From assembly GCA_036745875.1 (NCBI GenBank), contig DAIOFH010000054.1, positions 1-24,915 on the forward strand: 24,915 bases of DNA. Direction: 5' to 3'. Position numbers and translations under genes: made by a program. The stretch comes from DAIOFH01 sp036745875. GTDB taxonomy: Bacteria > Planctomycetota > SZUA-567. How positions within the stretch are numbered: position 1 is the stretch's first letter; every line of letters begins with the position of its first letter. A model generated the notes under the pieces. It made no database searches, was not told where the DNA came from, and was given only the letters and a program-made list of their open reading frames with translations. This document shows positions 6,392-12,646 of this stretch, piece by piece.

Positions 6392-8158
6392 TCACGCGTT
6401 TTTGAGGGCTGTATGGATCTCGGCGAAAATCTTGCCGAGGGCGTATGCGCCGGCATCGGGATGACCAAGGCTGCGTTCGCCAACGGTTCCGGCCCTGCCC
6501 ATGCGTGCCACGATGTCCTTGGTTTTCTCCGCGCCGTCCACTGCCGCCTCTGCGCCGAGTTTGAAAGCGGAGAGCATATCCCTTTTGCCAGCTCCGCTTT
6601 CACGCCATGCCTCGGCGCACGGGATAAGAGCATCCATCAGCGTCTTGTCACCCACCACCGCCCCTCGACCGAAAGCACGCTCGCCAACATCCTGAATTCC
6701 TCTGACCGCTTCGGCCAGCATTTCGGCAACATCCTCGACGGAGAGCGATTTCTTCCCCACCGTACTTTTTGCCGCATATTTGAATGCAAAGCCCCAGATC
6801 GGTCCCGACGCCCCTCCGCAGTATTCCATGATGATAAGCGTGCATGCATCAAGGAAATCGCCTATGCTTTCAGTATGTTCATTTACGAGCGTCGTCCATT
6901 CTCGCTTCAATTGTCTGAAGCCATTGGCAATGCTCTTGCCAAAGTCGCCGTCGCCCGCGTACGAATCCAAGTCACAGAATGGGACTTCATTGGCGATAAT
7001 GATCTCTGCCATTTTATCAACGATATACACAAGATTGTTGAGTGATATCCTGTTCCCCGCAATAACGTTTGCCCCGTCCGATTCATTCGCAATAAAGGAA
7101 ACATCCGCTTGTCTCTCCCCACCACCAAGCGAAATATCCTGGAAGGTGGAAACGGCTTCACTTCCGTCCACTTTGAAGGCGGGGGTGTCGCAGTTGGCTG
7201 CCAGAAGGCGTTTTAATTCTTCGTCAAGGCGTAAGAGCGAGATCGATGCTCCGGCCATATCGATGCTGGTCATAAAATTCCCGACAAAGACCCGAAAGGT
7301 CTTTATACCTTTCGCCGCCAATTCACGCATGGCATAGTGGTTAAGAATATATAGCTCAAGTAACGGCGTGGCCCCGAATCCATTGATCAGGAGGGCGACG
7401 TCGTCCCCTTTGCCCACACCAAGGTCACCGATAATGGACTCGATCATGCGGGCGGTCAAAACATCCGCGGCGACCATTGGTTCGCGCCTGACTCCCGGTT
7501 CGCCGTGGATGCCTACCCCGTATTCCATTTCATCTTCGCCCAGGCGAAAGGTTGGCGTGCCTTTCGCTGGGACGGTGCAGGATGTGTACGCGAAACCGAC
7601 AGACCTGACGTTATCGGCGCACTTTTGGGCGACACGTTTGACTTCGGCAAGCTCCAGCCCGGCTTCGGCCGCGGCACCTGCCGCCTTGTGGACAAATACG
7701 GTCCCCGCTACGCCGCGCCTGCCGACCGTATACAGGCTGTCTTCCACCGCGATGTCGTCCGCCACCTTGACATAATCCACATTGATTCCATCCAACCGCG
7801 CCAGCGCAGCCGCGTTCTGGAAATTCATGATATCGCCCGAATAGTTCTTGATAATCAGGAGCGTTCCTTTATCCCCTGCGGTCTCCTTTATGCAGCGGTA
7901 GACCTGGATTTGCGATGGCGAGGAAAAAATCTCGCCGCAAACCGCGGCGTCCAGCATGCCGCAGCCGATGAATCCGGCATGGGCCGGCTCGTGGCCGCTG
8001 CCGCCGCCACTGACCAATATGACTTTATCGGTATTTTTCACTTTCCGTGAAAAATATCGATAGCGCGGCTCAAAAACCAGCTTGTCGGGATAGGCCATCG
8101 CCATTCCCGAGCCCATGTCCAAAACCATCCCGTCGATTTCGCGTAGGATTTTTTTCAT
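6392..8158 (-). CDS. dhaK: ATP-dependent dihydroxyacetone/erythrulose-type kinase (fused DhaK-DhaL)
   Basis: A 588-residue single-chain kinase of the ATP-dependent type, in which the DhaK substrate domain is followed by a DhaL nucleotide domain. The family phosphorylates dihydroxyacetone, glyceraldehyde or tetruloses, and homologues in tetritol pathways are erythrulose kinases. Numbering matches E. coli DhaK at the active site: His56 (SGGGSGHEP), Asp109 (KNYSGD) and His218 (GVGIHGEPG), the residue that binds the substrate carbonyl covalently. The DhaL part shows the Mg-ATP aspartate cluster CDLDSYAGDGDFG, then GGASGPIWG and a late GRGAVVGDKTLMDAL. I start at the ATG at 8158 because AAGGAG lies five bases upstream. 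A longer reading to 8242 adds 28 unrelated residues running into the promoter. It is divergent from a DeoR-type regulator and has its own terminator. Given the surrounding sugar genes, a phosphorylated sugar intermediate other than DHA is quite possible. Confidence 0.92.
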   Translation of the reverse strand: MKKILREIDGMVLDMGSGMAMAYPDKLVFEPRYRYFSRKVKNTDKVILVSGGGSGHEPAHAGFIGCGMLDAAVCGEIFSSPSQIQVYRCIKETAGDKGTLLIIKNYSGDIMNFQNAAALARLDGINVDYVKVADDIAVEDSLYTVGRRGVAGTVFVHKAAGAAAEAGLELAEVKRVAQKCADNVRSVGFAYTSCTVPAKGTPTFRLGEDEMEYGVGIHGEPGVRREPMVAADVLTARMIESIIGDLGVGKGDDVALLINGFGATPLLELYILNHYAMRELAAKGIKTFRVFVGNFMTSIDMAGASISLLRLDEELKRLLAANCDTPAFKVDGSEAVSTFQDISLGGGERQADVSFIANESDGANVIAGNRISLNNLVYIVDKMAEIIIANEVPFCDLDSYAGDGDFGKSIANGFRQLKREWTTLVNEHTESIGDFLDACTLIIMEYCGGASGPIWGFAFKYAAKSTVGKKSLSVEDVAEMLAEAVRGIQDVGERAFGRGAVVGDKTLMDALIPCAEAWRESGAGKRDMLSAFKLGAEAAVDGAEKTKDIVARMGRAGTVGERSLGHPDAGAYALGKIFAEIHTALKNA

Positions 8159-8228
8159 CAACTCTCCTTTTCCGTAAAATAAAATTTGCCAAACGACTGA
8201 AAAATAATCTTTATCAGCCAAAAATTGA

Positions 8229-8256
8229 TTGATATCCACCATTTATATGTTAAAAT
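8229..8256 (+). promoter_or_regulatory. Sigma70-like promoter of the DeoR-family regulator
   Basis: TTGATA (8229-8234), a 16-base spacer and TAAAAT (8251-8256). The predicted start near 8263 leaves a leader of about 45 bases to the ATG at 8307. The -10 box overlaps the inverted repeat, suggesting autorepression. Confidence 0.45.
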
Positions 8257-8258
8257 GG
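8239..8258. promoter_or_regulatory. Candidate operator: inverted repeat CCATTT-N8-AAATGG
   Basis: Six-base perfect arms (8239-8244 and 8253-8258) separated by eight bases, centred in the 148-bp region between the Dha-type kinase and the DeoR-family regulator. It covers the predicted start of the minus-strand promoter and the -10 box of the plus-strand promoter, a suitable place for a repressor to control both. Binding by the adjacent DeoR-family protein is inference. Confidence 0.45.
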
Positions 8259-8260
8259 CC

Positions 8261-8289
8261 AATATGAAGTATTCCTGTGATTTTGACAA
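8261..8289 (-). promoter_or_regulatory. Sigma70-like promoter of the Dha-type kinase
   Basis: On the minus strand TTGTCA (8289-8284), a 17-base spacer and CATATT (8266-8261) form a reasonable promoter. Transcription would begin near 8254, inside the inverted repeat at 8239-8258 and about 95 bases before the ATG. Confidence 0.5.
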
Positions 8290-8306
8290 AGAATAGGATC
8301 ATATCC

Positions 8307-9050
8307 ATGTACGACCGCAATGAGATTTTGTCTTTTATCAATAAAAAAAAACACGTCACAATTGATGATCTATGCATTAACTTTGAATTAAGTGACAGTA
8401 CCGCCCGAAGAGCGGTTTCGCAGCTTGAAAAGCTCGGAAAATGCGGACGCTTTCATGGCGGAGCGTATGCGCTCGGACAGACTGGACGCTCGAAGGTGAT
8501 GATGCGGCAGTCGGAAAATTCCGCCGTGAAAGTGCAGATCGCCAAGTCTGCCGCCTCCATAATCCACGATGATGCCACGTGCATCATACTTAGCGGTTCG
8601 ACCGTAGGGTATATGTACAGATTCATCAAGGACAAGCAAATCACGGTAATCACCAACTCGCTCATAATCTTCGACGAGCTTCGGGCTCATTCAAACATAA
8701 AGCTCATTGTACTCGGCGGCTTATACAACTATGAAGAGGAGGAATTGGGAGGCGTCATTGCCAATACCAACCTCGATTACCTGCGTGCCGATTTTCTCTT
8801 CATGGGCGCATCCGGCTTTGACGAACGTTCGGGGTTCATAAACAAAAATATGTCCGTGGATGTCTATCGTGCCTGTCTTAACGCGTGCGACAGCACCTGC
8901 ATGCTTGTCGACAGCTCAAAGTACGGCGCCGGCGGGACCTCTATCGCTGCGCGGCCGGAGCAGGTAAAATACCTTTTCACCGATTCCAATCTTGACGCCA
9001 AGATTGTGCGGAAGTTCCAGCAAAAAGACATCAAAGTCATTCAAACCTGA
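8307..9050 (+). CDS. DeoR-family transcriptional regulator
   Basis: A 247-residue DNA-binding regulator. An N-terminal winged helix-turn-helix (residues about 3-50, VTIDDLCINFELSDSTARRAVSQLE then GRFHGGAY) is followed by a DeoRC effector domain with SGSTVGYMYRF, VITNSLIIFDEL, FMGASGFDERSGF and MLVDSSKYG. DeoR-family proteins usually repress sugar operons and are released by a phosphorylated sugar. The ATG at 8307 has AGGA eight bases upstream and is preferred over a GTG at 8277. It is divergent from the Dha-type kinase and convergent with the FGGY kinase, so it is the obvious candidate regulator of the central locus. The wing residue pattern differs a little from the usual RTHGGA (GRFHGGA here), which is within family variation. 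Confidence 0.9.
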   Translation: MYDRNEILSFINKKKHVTIDDLCINFELSDSTARRAVSQLEKLGKCGRFHGGAYALGQTGRSKVMMRQSENSAVKVQIAKSAASIIHDDATCIILSGSTVGYMYRFIKDKQITVITNSLIIFDELRAHSNIKLIVLGGLYNYEEEELGGVIANTNLDYLRADFLFMGASGFDERSGFINKNMSVDVYRACLNACDSTCMLVDSSKYGAGGTSIAARPEQVKYLFTDSNLDAKIVRKFQQKDIKVIQT

Positions 9051-9076
9051 ACCCTGTGCGCGTAGCGACGAGGCTC

Positions 9077-9125
9077 TGCCTGCGTTTTTGTTTGTGAAAC
9101 GCCTACAACATCAATTTTGCAGGCA
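9077..9125. other. Inverted repeat downstream of the regulator gene
   Basis: TGCCTGC (9077-9083) pairs perfectly with GCAGGCA (9119-9125), enclosing a smaller GCGTTT/AAACGC hairpin. No T-run follows, so it is not a clear terminator. It lies between the regulator stop and the structured repeat at 9150 in a convergent intergenic region. Confidence 0.35.
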
Positions 9126-9149
9126 AAGGATAATCCAGACGGAACCGAT

Positions 9150-9295
9150 AGCATTTTAAGAAATTCTGTGAAAACAGAAGTACAGCGCTGGAAGGAGCGT
9201 TGTGACTTTTTGCCCGCGGTTTTGCAAAATGTCACGCAAGCGACCGGAGGCGGCCGGCTTCGTGTTTTCACGAAAATCCCCAAAAGGTTTTAGCG
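9150..9295. repeat. Structured 146-bp interspersed repeat, copy A
   Basis: Aligns without gaps over 146 bases to copy B at 14147-14292 (about 116 identical positions by hand count). It folds into a long hairpin. The outer stem is GTGAAAACA-GAAG (9168-9180) with CTTC-G-TGTTTTCAC (9258-9271). The inner stem is GTGACTTTTTGC (9202-9213) with GCAAAATGTCAC (9224-9235). Arm sequences differ from copy B but pairing is kept, including a T-A pair (9211/9226) that is C-G in copy B. The right end supplies the stop and final codon of the convergent FGGY kinase gene. No ORF lies inside, so it resembles a REP/MITE-like or structured-RNA element of unknown function. Confidence 0.8.
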
Positions 9296-10762
9296 TCGAA
9301 CAATGCCACGGGTGTGGGCGAATAGTTCCATAAACTTTTGCGTCCGCTCCCTATAAATGGCATGGTTTGTTTTATTGGGCTCGAAAACCTCCTTCACTTT
9401 CACCAAATCATCCACCGCTTCATATATATTGCCATATATGCCGGCGGCGATAGAGGCCAGCATCATGCAGCCGAGGGAGCCGGCCTGGTGGCTCCGAAGG
9501 GAGCACACCGGCAGCCCCGTGACGTCGGCTTTTATCTGCAGCCACATACGGGAAAGCGATCCGCCTCCCGTCGCCCGCAACTCCTTGGCGTCGACTCCGT
9601 CGGCGCGCATACGAGCCAAATTGTGCACCAGGTCAAAGGTAAGTCCCTCCATGAGAGCTCGATAAATATCGTACTTGGTGGTTTCGTGGGTAATACCCAT
9701 AACGCCGCCGGTAACTCCAAGATCCATGAAGGGAGTTCCCGAGCCGGCGATATAGGGAATGACAATAAGGGAAGTGGGCGAATTCGGAGCCAGTGATTCG
9801 AATTCGGCAAAAGGCTCTTCCGCGCCATTCGCGGCGAATGCCTGGAGATACCAACTGAGAAGCAGACTGCCTGTGGCATTGCATGAGTAAGTAAAACGCG
9901 CATTGGGATCCGCATGGATGGACAAGGTGTACTTGTCGGCAAGGAGCGGAGCGGCGTCCAGTTGCTGGGGAAGAGTGAGCGCCATGACCTCCACCGTTCC
10001 CGACCCGTTCGAGGCGACGCCCTCCCTAACCGCTCCGGCCCCGACAGCGGCGCACATTTGATCATGGCCGCCGGTGGTGATCATGGTCTCTTCCGTCAGC
10101 CCTAGTTCGCGCCGGATGTGAGGCGCGACAACACCGGCCGGCGTGCCTGACGGCGCAGGCTTTGACATCAAGCCCATGTCAAGGTCCGCGGCGGCGAACA
10201 TTGTCGGCGACCATGCGCGGGATCGGATGTCAAAGGCCATGGTCCGACAGGCGAGGGAATAACTTACCATCCTTTCCCCGGTAAGCCGGTAGATGATGAA
10301 ATCCTCGAACATGAGGAAATGACTGACTTTCCTATATTCGGGGTTATGCGTCTTCTGCCACGCCATTTTGCAAAGCGTGAACATGGGGTCGGGGATCAAC
10401 CCGGTGATTTGTTGGATTTCGTCCCTTCCCACCCGTTCGACAATTGCCGCCAATTCATCTGTGCCGCTTGCATCCCAGAACAAAAGCGCGTCTCCCTTTG
10501 TATTTCCGTCCTTGTCCACAGGGACCGCGGCTTCGCCTAGGGAAGAGACCGCGAGGGCCTTTAATTGCGCCGTTCGCGGTTCCGCCGCTATTACCTGATG
10601 AAAGAGCGACACAACCGCATTCCATACAGCGTTGGCATCAAGGGTATGCCGACCGGATGAGCGGCTGGCGGGATAGGAGGCGCTTGCCTGGGCAAGCAGC
10701 TCTCCGGCGTCATAGATTGATAACTTGCAGTTAGTTGTTCCGAGATCGAGGCCGCCGATCAT
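9290..10762 (-). CDS. FGGY-family carbohydrate kinase (xylulokinase-like)
   Basis: A cytosolic sugar kinase of 490 residues, the normal FGGY size. The ATPase-fold phosphate motif GLDLGTTNCK is at 4-13, the catalytic base Asp234 lies in TTGGHDQMCA, and the second phosphate and adenosine motifs appear as SNGSGTVE (251-258) and ATGGGSLSRMW further on. The family phosphorylates ketoses, polyols or glycerol. The pattern is closest by eye to xylulokinase/fuculokinase-type members, but the substrate cannot be read off. The ATG at 10762 has AAGGA six bases upstream. The gene is divergent from the first ABC importer and shares regulatory sequence with it, so its substrate is probably the imported sugar or its isomer. 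The final Arg codon and the TAA stop fall in the end of the structured repeat. Confidence 0.88.
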   Translation of the reverse strand: MIGGLDLGTTNCKLSIYDAGELLAQASASYPASRSSGRHTLDANAVWNAVVSLFHQVIAAEPRTAQLKALAVSSLGEAAVPVDKDGNTKGDALLFWDASGTDELAAIVERVGRDEIQQITGLIPDPMFTLCKMAWQKTHNPEYRKVSHFLMFEDFIIYRLTGERMVSYSLACRTMAFDIRSRAWSPTMFAAADLDMGLMSKPAPSGTPAGVVAPHIRRELGLTEETMITTGGHDQMCAAVGAGAVREGVASNGSGTVEVMALTLPQQLDAAPLLADKYTLSIHADPNARFTYSCNATGSLLLSWYLQAFAANGAEEPFAEFESLAPNSPTSLIVIPYIAGSGTPFMDLGVTGGVMGITHETTKYDIYRALMEGLTFDLVHNLARMRADGVDAKELRATGGGSLSRMWLQIKADVTGLPVCSLRSHQAGSLGCMMLASIAAGIYGNIYEAVDDLVKVKEVFEPNKTNHAIYRERTQKFMELFAHTRGIVRR

Positions 10763-10873
10763 ATGAATTCCTTTTTATGCAGAGGTGGCGTCTGTTATGG
10801 GGTAAAGCTGCCGGTTGGTGATCAAGAAAGTGTTGCTGTAACTGTCCCAATTGGAACCGTGACGCATTGGGGT

Positions 10874-10901
10874 ATAATAAACCATAAAACAAGCATGTCA
10901 A
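10874..10901 (-). promoter_or_regulatory. Sigma70-like promoter of the FGGY kinase
   Basis: On the minus strand a consensus TTGACA (10901-10896), a 16-base spacer and TATTAT (10879-10874). It lies about 110 bases before the kinase ATG. The -35 box is embedded in TGATTGACATG, the same 11-mer found at the -35 box of the opposite promoter at 11077. Confidence 0.6.
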
Positions 10902-10904
10902 TCA
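10894..10904 (-). promoter_or_regulatory. Shared 11-mer TGATTGACATG at the kinase -35 (candidate half-operator)
   Basis: Identical on the minus strand here and on the plus strand at 11074-11084, each spanning the -35 box of a divergent promoter. The plus-strand form continues into TCAATCAATTTTT (10898-10910), a 13-mer that also occurs on the minus strand at 8232-8220 upstream of the Dha-type kinase. This points to one regulator acting on all three transcription units. Confidence 0.5.
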
Positions 10905-11055
10905 ATTTTTCTATATACGGGGTTGTTTTCAGTCACAAAAATAAGTAATTGTTTCTATTATCTGGGAAAATTCTTTTCTAAATTGCATTTTTTGCATATA
11001 TTTTTCTTCCTATCTAATTTATATATTTACAGTTGTATTTTTTTGACTGTTTTCG

Positions 11056-11086
11056 GTCATGTCATCAAATAAGTGATTGACATGAC
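11056..11086. promoter_or_regulatory. Candidate operator: inverted repeat GTCATGTCA-N13-TGACATGAC
   Basis: Perfect nine-base arms (11056-11064 and 11078-11086) with a 13-base spacer. The right arm covers most of the TTGACA -35 box of the importer promoter. Flanking bases extend the similarity (TCA after the left arm, TGAT before the right). A repressor bound here would block the importer operon. Confidence 0.55.
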
Positions 11087-11105
11087 GGCAATAATGCTGT
11101 ATTCT
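11077..11105 (+). promoter_or_regulatory. Sigma70-like promoter of the first ABC importer operon
   Basis: Consensus TTGACA (11077-11082), a 17-base spacer and TATTCT (11100-11105). Transcription would start near 11112, leaving a leader of about 470 bases to the binding-protein start at 11581. The sequence between the two divergent promoters, about 10905-11055, is very AT-rich. Confidence 0.55.
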
Positions 11106-11111
11106 GGAACA

Positions 11112-11580
11112 CGTAAGAGCAGCCGTCATTTTTCACTCTCCTTCGCCGGCACAGTCACGGCATTGCACCCGGAGCCCGGGTTCCCTTTGAGAAGAAGTAT
11201 TACTCAGCCTTATTTAATGGCCACGAATAGTCGTCTGCGCTGGAGTATTGTCGCGAAGGAGACTGTCTGCGTCGTAGGTTCGAATCCGGAAGACAACGCG
11301 TTCGCGGCATATAATGAGGCGCGTTGAAAATTCGATCTTCAATCTTTCAACCACCCATGCGCGTTTCTGGGATAAGAAAACGAATTCTCAATTGCGTTCG
11401 CCATAAAGATTTCACGCATCGAATAATCGTGTCTGCACATTTTCGGTTTTATCTCAGCATTTACAGGCGTCATTTTCGCGGTGAATACGACGTCAGACCA
11501 ATATCAATCGGAGCAGAGCATGCTTTATCGAGACGGCACGCAGGGTCCGTCTATCAAGGTTCCTTTTCAAGGAGATGTAC
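11112..11580 (+). other. Long untranslated leader before the first ABC importer
   Basis: About 470 bases without a convincing gene. Short open frames here lack ribosome sites and recognisable protein character. I see a short perfect hairpin ACCCGG-AGC-CCGGGT (11167-11181) and a GTTGAAA/TTTCAAC inverted repeat near 11326-11352, but no clear terminator or known riboswitch motif. A second, closer promoter is not obvious. The leader could carry post-transcriptional control, or simply be spacer left by rearrangement. Confidence 0.35.
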
Positions 11581-12534
11581 ATGTATAAACGTTTGAAAAA
11601 GCTTATGGGCATGGCGATGGTTGGAGTGCTGGCTGCAACTTTGGTTGCCGGCTCCGCGATTGCGGGCGATCAGGCCGCTCCCCTTATGATTGGGCTGGCG
11701 CAGTGCGACTTATCCGACACGTGGGAATCGTATTTCACCGACGCGCTCAAGGATGAGGCCGCCAAAGCCGGCGTAAAGATGGTGGTCACCGATGCGCGCA
11801 ACAACTCCAACCAGCAACTCGCCGATGTTGAAAACCTCATTTCGCAAGGTGCCGGGGTCATCATTACCGTATTGGTCGATACGACCGCTTCCGAGCCGAT
11901 TATCAATGCCTGCAAGGAAGCCGGCGTTCCGCTGGTCGGCGCGGTCAGGCAGTTCGAAGGCGCCGATGTGTTTGTCGGCGTTGATTTCGTCAAGATGGCA
12001 ATGGACCAGGCTAAGCAGGTCGCGGAGAAAATTGGCAAAAAAGGCAACATCGGGCTGCTGATGGGAACAATGGGCAACGATGACCAAATCAAACGTACCG
12101 ATGGGAACAAAGCTGCGCTTAAGTCTTATCCGGATGTTCGGATCATCATGGAGGACTCCGGCGAGTGGGATCGCGCAAAGGCGTTGAACATAGTGGAAAA
12201 CTGGCTTCAGACCGGACAGAAGTTTGACGCGATACTATCCAACAATGATGAAATGGCTATTGGCGCGATCCGCGCGCTGGAGGCCGAAAACCTCGCTGGT
12301 AAAGTTGTGGTCGCAGGCGTTGACGGCACTCCCGACGCCTTGGAGCTCGTCGCTTCCGGCAAATTAACCTATACATACTTCTTTAACCCCTTTTCGTTGG
12401 CCAAGCAGGTGATCACGTATAGTATGCAGTTGGCAAATGGCGGCACAATCGCCGAGAAGGCCACTTTGTTGGATCTTGAGCTTATAACAAAGGATAATTA
12501 CAAGACGTACATGGGTTATTGGGGCATGCAATAG
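11581..12534 (+). CDS. Sugar ABC transporter periplasmic binding protein 1 (ribose-type)
   Basis: A 317-residue periplasmic binding protein of the RbsB/Peripla_BP_4 type that captures a sugar for import. A Sec signal peptide is clear: KRLKK positive start, hydrophobic core, and cleavage after AIA at about residue 28 with no lipobox Cys, so the protein is soluble. The mature fold shows paired Rossmann-like lobes, with DARNNSNQQLADVENLISQG early and LSNNDEMAIGAIRALE then VVVAGVDGTPDAL late, all typical. I start at the second of two in-frame ATGs (11581) because AAGGAG is six bases before it and touches the first (11575). The ATPase and permease of the same importer follow. A hairpin after this gene probably favours its higher expression. 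Confidence 0.92.
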   Translation: MYKRLKKLMGMAMVGVLAATLVAGSAIAGDQAAPLMIGLAQCDLSDTWESYFTDALKDEAAKAGVKMVVTDARNNSNQQLADVENLISQGAGVIITVLVDTTASEPIINACKEAGVPLVGAVRQFEGADVFVGVDFVKMAMDQAKQVAEKIGKKGNIGLLMGTMGNDDQIKRTDGNKAALKSYPDVRIIMEDSGEWDRAKALNIVENWLQTGQKFDAILSNNDEMAIGAIRALEAENLAGKVVVAGVDGTPDALELVASGKLTYTYFFNPFSLAKQVITYSMQLANGGTIAEKATLLDLELITKDNYKTYMGYWGMQ

Positions 12535-12575
12535 ATTTTAAGGGCGAGGGGTTTCATCACCGCTTTTACAGAGAT

Positions 12576-12618
12576 CCGGGATATATGACGAAAACAATCA
12601 TTTCGAAATATATCCCGG
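12576..12618 (+). promoter_or_regulatory. Intercistronic hairpin between binding protein and ATPase
   Basis: CCGGGATATAT (12576-12586) pairs perfectly with ATATATCCCGG (12608-12618), and inside it CGAAA pairs with TTTCG around a seven-base loop. No T-run follows immediately, so it is more likely an RNA-stabilising or partial-attenuation element that keeps binding-protein mRNA in excess, as is common in binding-protein operons. Confidence 0.6.
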
Positions 12619-12646
12619 TATTAATTTCTCTTCATTGGAGGTTCTT

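Noticed and set aside
8276..8281. TGTGA half-site suggesting CRP control of the regulator/kinase promoter
   Set aside because: No matching TCACA half at the required spacing, and one pentamer is expected by chance.
11277..11287. GGTTCGAATCC, a tRNA T-loop-like sequence
   Set aside because: The T-stem does not pair beyond two bases, and no matching acceptor stem, D-arm or anticodon arm is found upstream. It is largely a palindrome occurring by chance, or at most a remnant.
11324..11596. 90-codon open frame before the first binding-protein gene
   Set aside because: No ribosome site, no domain resemblance, and it overlaps the binding-protein start and its Shine-Dalgarno.
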